DNA from: Ignavibacteriae bacterium HGW-Ignavibacteriae-4
Lineage (GTDB): Bacteria; Bacteroidota; Ignavibacteria; Kapaibacteriales; UBA2268
Assembly (NCBI GenBank): GCA_002839765.1
Contig: PGYR01000003.1
Span: forward strand, 1-43,387
Direction: 5' to 3'
Length of the DNA stretch: 43,387 nt
Shown here: positions 16,825-24,711 of the stretch, piece after piece
How the letters are laid out: each line of letters opens with the position of its first letter
Numbering within the stretch: the first letter of the stretch is position 1
The notes under the pieces: model-generated
What the model saw: only the letters and a program-made list of their open reading frames with translations
Database searches by the model: none
What the model was told of the DNA's origin: nothing
Program-made: the position numbers and the translations under genes

Positions 16825-18195
16825 ATGAACTCAAATTTGAAAATACACTTTCTCGGTGCGGCCGGCACAGTAACTGGCTCTAAGTATTTAGTGGATACTG
16901 GTGATAAGAAAATAATGATTGACTGTGGAATGTTCCAAGGTCTCAAAAAATTAAGATTGCTTAATTGGAATTATCCTCCCGTTAAAGTATCAGAAATCGA
17001 CGTTATATTATTAACACATGGCCATGCGGATCATACTGCATTTCTGCCAAGATTAGTTAATATGGGATTCAATGGACTAATAAGAGCCACAAAACCTACA
17101 CTAGATATTGCCTCTATAATAATAAGAGATAGTGCCAAGATCCAAGAAGAGGAAGCCGAAAGAGCTAATAAATATGGTTATTCGAAGCATGAAATAGCTG
17201 AACCACTTTACAATATGATAGACGCTGAGAATGCTATATCACGATTCAATTCATTAGAGGATGGTATATGGATAGAGCTATATCCAGATATAAAAGTTAG
17301 GTTTCAATATAATGGACATATACTTGGCTCTACTTTTATTGAGTTAGAAGTAAGAGGTGAGGTAATAGTATTTTCAGGTGATGTCGGTAGAAAAAGTGAT
17401 TTACTATTAAGAGAGCCGAAAAAGCCACAAAAAGCTGATTATCTACTTATCGAGTCAACTTATGGTGGAAAAATACACGAGAATCTTGATTTGGAAGAAG
17501 AACTTAGTAAGATTATTAATCACACTTACGATAAGAATGGAACTTTAATAATTCCTAGTTTTGCTGTAGAAAGAGCACAAACTCTTATGTACTTGCTCTG
17601 GAAATTGAGAGAGAAAGGTAAAATACCAAAGTTACCTATGATTATGGACAGCCCAATGGGAAACAATGTCCTTGAAGTATTCAGGAATCATAAGAGCTGG
17701 CACAAAATGAGCGCAAATGACAGCAAACAAATGTGCAACGCATTTATCATAGTTAAGGATTTCAGAGAAACTCTAAATATAATGGACGATAAACAACCCA
17801 AAATAGTAATAGCTGGAAGTGGTATGGTGACAGGTGGAAGAGTCTTGAATTATTTGACAGAATATATAGAAGATCCTTCAACTACGGTTATGTTAGCTGG
17901 ATTCCAAGCAGAAGGTACAAGAGGCAGACAATTACTAGAAGGAGCTTCTGATATAAAAATATATGGGAAGTATTACAATGTAAATGCAGAAATTTATAAT
18001 ATGACTGCCCTATCTGCACATGCAGACCAAGCAGAACTTATAGATTGGTTGAGTGATTTGGATACTAATCCAAAGAAAGTATTTATAGTACATGGTGAAC
18101 CACACTCCTCTGATGCTTTCAGAGTAAAATTGAAAGATACTTTCGGTTGGGATTGTATTTTACCAGAGCTATACGATATGTATGAACTTAAATAA
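16825..18195 (+). CDS. Beta-CASP metallo-beta-lactamase-fold ribonuclease-like protein
   Basis: This 456-residue protein matches the bacterial YSH1/CPSF73-like beta-CASP group. It has LGAAGTVTGSKYLVDTG, the zinc motif THGHADH (H65, H67, D69, H70), GHILGSTFIELEV, FSGDVGR, the LIESTYGG motif, a beta-CASP insert (about 205-370) with IPSFAVERAQTLMYLL, AGSGMVTGGRVLNYL, LSAHADQAELIDWL and VHGEPHSS. Members process or degrade RNA at zinc sites. In sequence it is closest to the bacterial/archaeal single-domain group rather than RNase J. It lies 4 nt behind the ATP-cone nuclease and 15 nt before the aminotransferase-like gene, so the three probably form one operon. Confidence 0.93.
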   Translation: MNSNLKIHFLGAAGTVTGSKYLVDTGDKKIMIDCGMFQGLKKLRLLNWNYPPVKVSEIDVILLTHGHADHTAFLPRLVNMGFNGLIRATKPTLDIASIIIRDSAKIQEEEAERANKYGYSKHEIAEPLYNMIDAENAISRFNSLEDGIWIELYPDIKVRFQYNGHILGSTFIELEVRGEVIVFSGDVGRKSDLLLREPKKPQKADYLLIESTYGGKIHENLDLEEELSKIINHTYDKNGTLIIPSFAVERAQTLMYLLWKLREKGKIPKLPMIMDSPMGNNVLEVFRNHKSWHKMSANDSKQMCNAFIIVKDFRETLNIMDDKQPKIVIAGSGMVTGGRVLNYLTEYIEDPSTTVMLAGFQAEGTRGRQLLEGASDIKIYGKYYNVNAEIYNMTALSAHADQAELIDWLSDLDTNPKKVFIVHGEPHSSDAFRVKLKDTFGWDCILPELYDMYELK

Positions 18196-18196
18196 T

Positions 18197-18202
18197 AAGG
18201 AG
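18197..18202 (+). promoter_or_regulatory. Strong Shine-Dalgarno of the Tat aminotransferase gene
   Basis: The sequence aaggag lies 8 nt before the ATG at 18211. It is among the best ribosome binding sites in a window where most genes lack one, and it fixes the start that includes the Tat signal. Confidence 0.7.
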
Positions 18203-18210
18203 TAATAATT

Positions 18211-19497
18211 ATGTCTTCCAGAAGAGGTTTTGTGAAGAATATGGCTGCAATATTAGGAACCGCATCAATACATACCATGATTGAATCAGCTGTAAGTAGT
18301 GGTTTAAAAGCGGCATCAATGAATAATCTAGCGATGGATAGTGATAAATCTGCAACTGATGGTATATTCTGGAACTGGGTAAGGGACTCTTACACAGTTT
18401 CTAGAAACATACTTAATCTAAACAATGGTGGAGTAAGTCCTCAGCCCAAGATAACACAAGATGCGCAAGATAAATACAACAGAATGGCTAATGAAGCCCC
18501 ATCGTACTATATGTGGCGAATACTAGATGCGGGAAGAGAACCTCTCCGAGAGAATCTCGCTCAATTAGCTGGCTGCTCACCTGAAGAAATTGCAATCAAT
18601 AGAAATAGTACGGAAGGATTGAACACAATTATATTTGGACTGAACCTGCAGAAAGGTGACGAAATTGTAATGTCTAATTTTGATTATCCAAATATGCGTA
18701 ACGCATGGAACCAAAGAGTAAAAAGAGATGGTATAGTACTAAAAAAAGCTATATTACCATTACCTATGGATAATGATGAAAAGATAGTAAAACTCTACAC
18801 AGATTTATTTACAGAAAGAACTAAGATCGTCCACCTTACTCATATTATTAATTGGACTGGTCAGATAATACCTGTTCGAAAAATCGCTGATGAGGCTCAC
18901 AAAAGAGGAATAGAAGTAATAGTAGATGGTGCACATTCTTTTGCTCATCTCGATTATAATATTCCTGACCTAGGCGCGGACTACTTCGGTACCAGCCTAC
19001 ACAAATGGCTTTGTGCTCCATTCGGTAGTGGGCTTATGTATATTAAAAAAGACAAGATAAAAAATATCTGGGCTTTGCTTTCTTCTGATGAACCAGATGG
19101 GGATAACATAAGAAAATTTGAATCATTGGGAACTAGAAGTTTCGCCAAAGAAATGGCAATTGGTTATTCTCTCGATTTTCATAATATGATAACTACAAAG
19201 AGAAAACAAGACAGGTTACAATATTTGAAGAACTATTGGGCATCAAGAGCGTTAGAAAATCCAAAAGTTTATATGAACACCTCACTCAATCTCAATTACT
19301 CTTGTGCTTTGGCTAATTTTGGGATTAAGGGAATGACTGGTAGTGAAATTGACCAGCAACTTTTCAATAAGTATAAAATACATACAGTAGCTATTTCACA
19401 TGAACATATTGACGGAGTAAGAGTAACACCAAATATATATACTAGTGAATCCGATTTGGATAGATTAGTCACGGCAATAAATGAGATCGCTGGTTAA
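18211..19497 (+). CDS. Tat-signal class V aminotransferase-fold PLP enzyme
   Basis: This 428-residue protein starts at an ATG 8 nt after a clear aaggag (18197-18202). The N-terminus carries a twin-arginine signal (SRRGFVKNMAAILGTA), so it is probably exported folded with its cofactor. The rest is a class V PLP fold: NNGGVSPQP, NRNSTEGLNTIIFGL, VIVDGAHSFAHLD (D239) and GTSLHKWLCAPFGSG (Schiff-base K265). These resemble isopenicillin-N-epimerase/cysteine-desulfurase-like proteins. I cannot name the substrate. There is no obvious active-site Cys loop for desulfurase chemistry. Export of a PLP enzyme is uncommon. It is the last gene of the nuclease/RNase operon. Confidence 0.9.
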   Translation: MSSRRGFVKNMAAILGTASIHTMIESAVSSGLKAASMNNLAMDSDKSATDGIFWNWVRDSYTVSRNILNLNNGGVSPQPKITQDAQDKYNRMANEAPSYYMWRILDAGREPLRENLAQLAGCSPEEIAINRNSTEGLNTIIFGLNLQKGDEIVMSNFDYPNMRNAWNQRVKRDGIVLKKAILPLPMDNDEKIVKLYTDLFTERTKIVHLTHIINWTGQIIPVRKIADEAHKRGIEVIVDGAHSFAHLDYNIPDLGADYFGTSLHKWLCAPFGSGLMYIKKDKIKNIWALLSSDEPDGDNIRKFESLGTRSFAKEMAIGYSLDFHNMITTKRKQDRLQYLKNYWASRALENPKVYMNTSLNLNYSCALANFGIKGMTGSEIDQQLFNKYKIHTVAISHEHIDGVRVTPNIYTSESDLDRLVTAINEIAG

Positions 19498-19511
19498 GTA
19501 ATATTACTTAA
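19494..19511. repeat. 18-bp perfect palindrome over the aminotransferase stop codon
   Basis: The arms ttaagtaat and attacttaa have no spacer, and the palindrome includes the TAA at 19495-19497. It could be an operator for the downstream metallo-hydrolase gene or a weak end signal. No T-run follows. Confidence 0.5.
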
Positions 19512-19681
19512 TTAGAAAAGAATATTCAATTTAGTTAATTTTAGTAAAGATAAATTCATAAATTGTGTATATTAACTTTGTATTTTCTGAAAATTTATAA
19601 AAATTAACAGAAATATTTAAGTAAACTGCTTTTAATTATAATAATACAATTGAATGGCACACAAATTGTGAAAAGTAATAT

Positions 19682-20527
19682 ATGAAGAAATTAAAAATAG
19701 AAGATACTTTATCCCTCAAAAATGATGGGAAGTTAGAGATTGTTTTTATAGGTTCTGGGACAGCTTTCTCAGAAACTTTGGGAAACAATAATATAATAAT
19801 CATCAAAGGTGACACGCATATACTAGTGGATTTTGGGCTAACGGCTCCATTTGCACTCAAACCAGTCACTGGGCTAGATATTCTAGATATAGAGAATGTA
19901 TTACCTACACATAGTCATTCGGACCATATCGGTGGATTGGAGTATTTGACTCTAAAAAACAGATATTTCGGTCAACCAAAAGGAAAACCAAGATTAACTA
20001 TGATTATACCAGATGAGTACAGAACTGTACTTTGGGAAGAATCATTGAAAGGTGGACTAAGATATAATGAATTAGGCAAATATGAAAACGAAATGACATT
20101 CGAGAGCTATTTCGACTATGTAACTCCTAACATTACACATGAGAATGGAAGAATAAAACATCATATCAATTTCAAAGGAATTGATTTGGAATTCTTTCAC
20201 ACTAATCACATACCAGGTCAAGCAGTTAAAACTGAAGACGCCTTTATAACTTACGGATTACTAATTGACGGAAAAGTCTTCTTTTCTGGAGATACAAAAT
20301 TCGATGATGAGTTGATAGCTGAGTATGAACACAAAGCAGATTATCTGTTCCATGATTGCTCATTTTTCCCAAATCCAGTTCATGCAGATATTGATTCGCT
20401 TAGAACATTGTCAGAAGAGTTAAGAAAGAGAATAGTATTAATGCACTATGGTGATGATTACGAAAATCATGATTATAGCGATTTTCATAGTTTGGCAGAA
20501 CCAGGCGTTAGATATATATTCGATTAA
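19682..20527 (+). CDS. Metallo-beta-lactamase-fold hydrolase (RNase Z/AttM-like)
   Basis: This 281-residue protein has an MBL fold with THSHSDH (H77, H79, D81, H82), FHTNHIPG, FFSGDTKFDDEL, LFHDCSFF and VLMHYGD at the later zinc-ligand positions. The early IVFIGSGTAFSETLGNNN and the overall order resemble RNase Z-type and related phosphodiesterases, but the exosite expected for tRNA processing is not evident. An RNA, cyclic nucleotide or lactone substrate cannot be decided. The gene stands alone behind a 184-bp spacer, and its stop overlaps the stop of the convergent Popeye-like gene by 4 bp. Confidence 0.85.
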   Translation: MKKLKIEDTLSLKNDGKLEIVFIGSGTAFSETLGNNNIIIIKGDTHILVDFGLTAPFALKPVTGLDILDIENVLPTHSHSDHIGGLEYLTLKNRYFGQPKGKPRLTMIIPDEYRTVLWEESLKGGLRYNELGKYENEMTFESYFDYVTPNITHENGRIKHHINFKGIDLEFFHTNHIPGQAVKTEDAFITYGLLIDGKVFFSGDTKFDDELIAEYEHKADYLFHDCSFFPNPVHADIDSLRTLSEELRKRIVLMHYGDDYENHDYSDFHSLAEPGVRYIFD

Positions 20528-21174
20528 TTATCGGCTACTAATTTTTTAATCAAATCTTCACTGAAAACATCATTAAGTTCTTTTTTGATGCTTTCATTTT
20601 TTTTCAAGAAATCAGTTAGTACCGTTTTATCCCAAACTACCATTTCCGTTTCTTCTAATGTGTCACAATTAGCAGTAGTTGCTTCACCTGACATGAAACT
20701 CATTTCCCCTACGAATCTACCATCTTTGATGTATGCTAGTACTTTTTCATTCCTTGTTATTTTAACAAGGCCTTTGGTGATAAGCATAAGTTCATTTATA
20801 TGTGTGTTTTCTTTGATAAGTGAAGTACTTTCAGGTACAACTTTCAATGTTCCTAGTCTAACTAGTTTTTTGAAGTGAGTTGGATTCATTTTACTGAAAG
20901 TGATTTCCAACATCCGTTTTTCGTGTTCACCCAAATTCAAAGTCAATTTCTCATAATAGAGAACAGAGACCCACCATAAGTTGGTTCCTACAAAGACAAC
21001 AGACCAAATAATATCAGTCCATAGAGGCTCATCGGTGATATTGAATGAGTAATATAACTCTAGTAAAGCCGCTAAGATTAACGTACTTCTTAGCCAAATC
21101 ATCTTTTCGAAAGAAGACCCTACTATATATAAGACGTTAGAAACGTGTCCAATTATTTGAACAAATAAGCTCAA
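20524..21174 (-). CDS. Popeye-like membrane protein with cyclic-nucleotide-binding domain
   Basis: This 216-residue protein has three predicted membrane helices (about 5-22, 26-45, 51-74) and then a cyclic-nucleotide-binding (CNB) fold (about 95-205: LMLITKGLVKITRNEKVLAY, GRFVGEMSFMSGEATTANC). The layout and the segments HVSNVLYIVG, FVGTNLWWVSVLYYEKL and MNPTHFKKLVRLGTL resemble animal Popeye (POPDC) proteins. The phosphate-binding cassette keeps Glu but has no Arg where classical CNB domains have PRTA. It may sense a cyclic nucleotide at the membrane. The start is the TTG at 21174, because the next in-frame ATG would remove helix 1 and a stop lies 18 nt upstream. Confidence 0.82.
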   Translation of the reverse strand: MSLFVQIIGHVSNVLYIVGSSFEKMIWLRSTLILAALLELYYSFNITDEPLWTDIIWSVVFVGTNLWWVSVLYYEKLTLNLGEHEKRMLEITFSKMNPTHFKKLVRLGTLKVVPESTSLIKENTHINELMLITKGLVKITRNEKVLAYIKDGRFVGEMSFMSGEATTANCDTLEETEMVVWDKTVLTDFLKKNESIKKELNDVFSEDLIKKLVADN

Positions 21175-21349
21175 GTTAAATCCATTTTGGGGCTAATTAT
21201 TTGAATCCAATATAATTAATATTTGCTAATTAAAATAGAAATTTAATCGACAAGAATATTAATAGTTATTTATAAATGATACTATCTTAGTTCAATTAGC
21301 AATAATAATCACAATTAAAATCCATTTTGCTATAACCTATTTAAAATTC

Positions 21350-21433
21350 ATGCGTATTATACGCATATTCATTTTAAGCCCAGAGCAAAACCTAAATTAG
21401 CCCTCCAAAGCGAATAAGGTTTTGCTTTTTTTT
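21350..21433. repeat. Two hairpins between the Popeye-like and FG-GAP genes
   Basis: The first is atgcgta/tacgcat with a tta loop (21350-21366). The second has 10-bp arms agcaaaacct/aggttttgct (21384-21393, 21417-21426) and then eight T on the plus strand, so it reads as a terminator for plus-strand transcription although both flanking genes are on the minus strand. The rest of 21175-21431 is AT-rich with nothing else recognised. Confidence 0.5.
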
Positions 21434-24400
21434 ATTTCTGTATAATAATCGGTAAAGTAACTACTGCTTCATTTTCCGACAAAATTCTTATAAAATAAGT
21501 TCCTGACGATAGATTGTTTACATCAATATCAAAAGAAGTATTATTTGCTATGTGAGTTGGGCTGAATAATTGTAATAACTTCATACCAGTAGCATCATAC
21601 ATGATAGCCGATATTTGTCCAGCATTCTCTGTATCCATAGATTCAACAACTAACTGCCCCCTATTTTTAATTGGGTTAGGAGCTATACTGAAATGATAAG
21701 TTCTGTTTCCATTTTCCCACATATCAACGTTAGAAGTTGATACGCCTGTACCAGTCATTCTCTTTTCATAAACAGGTTCATTTACAGCATCACTCTTTAT
21801 TATCAATTGTGCTGTTAATAGTTCCTCAGATTTGGGACTAAAAGTTAATGTGATTTCTTTCTTATCTTTTACTCTTATTGGAAAATCTTTTTCAGAGTGA
21901 GAGAATGTACCTACTGGGTCTATTTCAATTGAATTAACGACTAACTCTCCTTGACCTATATTTGATATAGTTAACTTTTGTTCTTTAGAGTCATCTGTTC
22001 TTACATTACCGAATGCAATTACAAACTTGGCATCAGTTGCAATTTCTGAGTTTGGTCCGTCGCATATCGCTAGTATATCTATGGATGAAACTGTGTCTTT
22101 GTTAAAAGCATCTGATTCTATTGTAATCTTACCAGTGTATCTATCTTTTTGCTTAGGTAAGAATTGAATACTAATATTCTTAGTTTGTTTTGGCTCTAAA
22201 ATGAAAGGAGGAGTATTCGGAATAGAAAGAACATCAGTATCACCAGTTAGGCTAATTGAAGATACAAATAAATCCAACTCACCTGTGTTAGTTATAACAA
22301 GGTCATTAGTCTTTGTACTATCCATCCAAACTCCCTCGAATACTACGTTCTTTGTATTTACTGTAATTAGAGGTTTATCTTCGTTTCCAAATCCCTCTAA
22401 ATGAGTGATGAAATCAGGTGCATTATCTGAATTATTTTTAAAAGATATTTTTGCTGAATATTGAGTTCTAACTTTTGGAGAGAACTTTATTGGAATTGAA
22501 ATTAATGAGTCTTTGCAGCAAATAGTTATTGGGAATATTGAATTATCAATTCCAAATACCTCATTATCATCTAGAGTTGCACCAGTAATTGTTATTGGAC
22601 GACCTGAATTATTTGAAATATTTAATAATTTTTGATTCTTAGTTGCAGTTTCACCAACATTAACTTTACCAAAGTTGATGGTTCCAGAGCCAACTACAGT
22701 GAGTAGTACTGGGTCTTCATTTTGCATATCAACATAATCTATATTGTCACCAATTTTAATTAAAGTATTAACGGGTGGGGCAAGTATAACAACTCTACTC
22801 TTTGCTTTGTTAGGATAATATACAACTACTGAATCTATAGCTGTTTCTTTACCTAAACCGAATGTTTTGATGAATGGTTGCATACCTGCGAAATGTCCTA
22901 ATCCCGATTGTATTTCTTGTTTTTGTGTAACACCATGAACATATACAAATACTTTTGCTCCAATGTAAGCTGCATTTGCACCTTTAATAGCAGAGTTTTT
23001 ATCTAGCTTTATTTGAATGAAATTATTTTCTTCCGCTTTTTTATTCTCTACTAATTCAATAGTATTATAAGTAATGTTCTTCGGTTCACCATTTTCTATT
23101 ATAGTTTCGCGAACTATCCTTGAAAGGAATAAATCTTGGTCACCATCCATATCGAAATCAGCAGGCTCCATTGAGTGAGCTTCTTTTAGAGTATCCATTT
23201 TGGTGACACTTGGTAGTATCTCGTTAAAAGTACCAAACTCATTTTGAAGTAGTAAATAAAGTCTTTCTTGACCATATATATTAGCAGTAGGATAAGAGTT
23301 TTGGCCAAGAGCTATATCTTGCAAACCATCATTATCAAAGTCGAACCAAGTACCTCCTTGGTCGCCGAGATGCGATTCCATAGGTGCTGCTCTTTTTATT
23401 CTATCTAGTTCCCAATCTAATTTGAAGCCATTTTCTTGTCCCGAATTAACAGTGATAGTAGTTCTACCTTCACCTGGATTATACCCACCATGAACTTTTA
23501 CTTCTAGTATATCCATATCACCATCATTATCAAAATCAGCAGTATTAGCTTCCCATTGACAAAGGTTTTGACCGTGATCTCCGCCTAGTCTTTGAGTATT
23601 ATAACCAGCTTCGGTTGATGCTTCTATGAATTGACCATTTACATTTTTGAAAAATTGCCCCGAAGTACGGCAATAAGGAGAGTTGATAATATCTGGCCAA
23701 CCGTCATTATTCCAATCTGTGACATTAGTACCATATAGCGGTTCAGTGGCACCCAGTTGAATTCCTTTTTGGAATGTACCGTCACCTTTACCTTTGAAAA
23801 GGAAATTACCCATATAGACATCAGCTCCTTCACCATAATGTGCGAACCAAGTACCAACATATAAATCAATATTTCCATCCAAATCGTAATCTAGAAATGA
23901 TAATCCAGTTGTATTTGTCTGCCCCAAAGCCAAGCTACTAGCATAATTAAAATTGTCTAGACCATGATTATCAACAAGAGTGAAATGTCCACTCCCATCA
24001 TTAAGCATTACCTCTGTTCTATCACCAGTGCTAACGTAATTCTGTACTCTATGACCATAGATACTAGTAACTATATCCAAATCACCATCGTTATCTAAAT
24101 CGGCTAATGCTGCTATATCTACAGTCCTACTAATATTAGTATCTATTCTACTTTTTTGAAGTCCAGATTCGGTAGTGAAATCTTCGAATATTCTTTTTAC
24201 ACTTGAATTCTGGTCTGGATTAGGAACATTCATCATCAGATAAATACTATTATATAAAGCACCTTTGTCTCCACCCCAAAGTAAATCAGGATAATCATCA
24301 CCATTTACATCAGCTAACCACACACGAAAACCCTTAGCTTCTTTTAGCCCAGCTTCATCAGAAATTTTGTTAAACCAAGTTTGGGAAAACAGTTGAGTGG

Positions 24401-24443
24401 AAGATAAGATTATAATTATAAAAAGGATAGATAGTTTTCTCAT
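21432..24443 (-). CDS. FG-GAP/ASPIC surface protein with choice-of-anchor-D and T9SS domains
   Basis: This 1003-residue secreted protein has a signal peptide (MRKLSILFIIIILSSTQLFS). FG-GAP/VCBS repeats follow (about 25-480) with calcium-binding DxDxDG loops (DLDNDGDLD, DYDLDGNIDLY, DFDNDGDMDILE). Next are an ASPIC/UnbV-like domain (about 485-575), three choice-of-anchor-D (ASH-type) beta domains (about 590-895: FGKVNVGETATKNQ, VVFEGVWMDSTKTN, AFGNVRTDDSKEQ) and a C-terminal T9SS sorting domain (IAPNPIKNRGQLVV, then LSSGTYFIRILSE). It resembles CRTAC1-like proteins. It is probably surface-exposed and calcium-stabilised, with an adhesive or binding role that cannot be specified. Confidence 0.9.
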   Translation of the reverse strand: MRKLSILFIIIILSSTQLFSQTWFNKISDEAGLKEAKGFRVWLADVNGDDYPDLLWGGDKGALYNSIYLMMNVPNPDQNSSVKRIFEDFTTESGLQKSRIDTNISRTVDIAALADLDNDGDLDIVTSIYGHRVQNYVSTGDRTEVMLNDGSGHFTLVDNHGLDNFNYASSLALGQTNTTGLSFLDYDLDGNIDLYVGTWFAHYGEGADVYMGNFLFKGKGDGTFQKGIQLGATEPLYGTNVTDWNNDGWPDIINSPYCRTSGQFFKNVNGQFIEASTEAGYNTQRLGGDHGQNLCQWEANTADFDNDGDMDILEVKVHGGYNPGEGRTTITVNSGQENGFKLDWELDRIKRAAPMESHLGDQGGTWFDFDNDGLQDIALGQNSYPTANIYGQERLYLLLQNEFGTFNEILPSVTKMDTLKEAHSMEPADFDMDGDQDLFLSRIVRETIIENGEPKNITYNTIELVENKKAEENNFIQIKLDKNSAIKGANAAYIGAKVFVYVHGVTQKQEIQSGLGHFAGMQPFIKTFGLGKETAIDSVVVYYPNKAKSRVVILAPPVNTLIKIGDNIDYVDMQNEDPVLLTVVGSGTINFGKVNVGETATKNQKLLNISNNSGRPITITGATLDDNEVFGIDNSIFPITICCKDSLISIPIKFSPKVRTQYSAKISFKNNSDNAPDFITHLEGFGNEDKPLITVNTKNVVFEGVWMDSTKTNDLVITNTGELDLFVSSISLTGDTDVLSIPNTPPFILEPKQTKNISIQFLPKQKDRYTGKITIESDAFNKDTVSSIDILAICDGPNSEIATDAKFVIAFGNVRTDDSKEQKLTISNIGQGELVVNSIEIDPVGTFSHSEKDFPIRVKDKKEITLTFSPKSEELLTAQLIIKSDAVNEPVYEKRMTGTGVSTSNVDMWENGNRTYHFSIAPNPIKNRGQLVVESMDTENAGQISAIMYDATGMKLLQLFSPTHIANNTSFDIDVNNLSSGTYFIRILSENEAVVTLPIIIQK

Positions 24444-24518
24444 AATAATTTCGGTTTTTAATGGATACTAAAAACAAAATATACGAAAAAACTAATAAAT
24501 AATGTGAGGTTATAACAT

Positions 24519-24552
24519 AAAAAAAGCCAGTTAAATCAAATTTAACTGGCTT
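24519..24552 (-). terminator. Terminator of tRNA-Lys
   Basis: Perfect 13-bp arms (24524-24536 and 24540-24552) with a caa loop, preceded on the plus strand by an A-run. On the minus strand this is a stem followed by U residues, 17 nt beyond the tRNA 3' end. Confidence 0.85.
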
Positions 24553-24568
24553 AGTTGCTTTTATGTTG

Positions 24569-24641
24569 TGACTCCTACAGGATTCGAACCTGTGGCCCTT
24601 TGATTAAAAATCAAATGCTCTACCGGCTGAGCTAAGGAGTC
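24569..24641 (-). tRNA. tRNA-Lys (anticodon UUU)
   Basis: The minus strand folds into a normal 73-nt cloverleaf. It has acceptor GACTCCT/AGGAGTC, a D-arm GCTC...GAGC with AGCCGGTA, an anticodon stem TTTGA/TCAAA around TTTTTAA (anticodon TTT), a 5-nt variable loop, and T-arm ACAGG-TTCGAAT-CCTGT with discriminator A. The 3' CCA is not encoded, so it must be added by nucleotidyltransferase. It is a single-gene unit with its own promoter and terminator. Confidence 0.97.
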
Positions 24642-24661
24642 GCCGTCTCAAAAACAGAATG

Positions 24662-24692
24662 CAAAACTAAGGCATATTAAATTAATATGCAA
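24662..24692 (-). promoter_or_regulatory. tRNA-Lys promoter, TTG-N20-TAGTTTTG
   Basis: On the minus strand TTG (plus-strand caa 24690-24692) is followed after 20 nt by TAGTTTTG (24662-24669), a full match to the Bacteroidota -7 consensus TAnnTTTG. It lies 20 nt before the tRNA 5' end. A 9-bp inverted repeat around one base (24672-24690) fills the spacer, which is unusual. Confidence 0.6.
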
Positions 24693-24711
24693 ACATTTTG
24701 CAAAAAAAATA

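Noticed and set aside
19563-19580. Promoter for the MBL-fold hydrolase (TAACTTTG at 19573-19580)
   Set aside because: The -7 box matches, but no TTG sits about 20 nt upstream and the leader would be about 95 nt; not strong enough to list.
24569-24641. tRNA-Lys as integration site of the recombinase element
   Set aside because: The recombinase is more than 21 kb away, its neighbours are not mobile genes, and I see no duplicated tRNA 3' end in the window.
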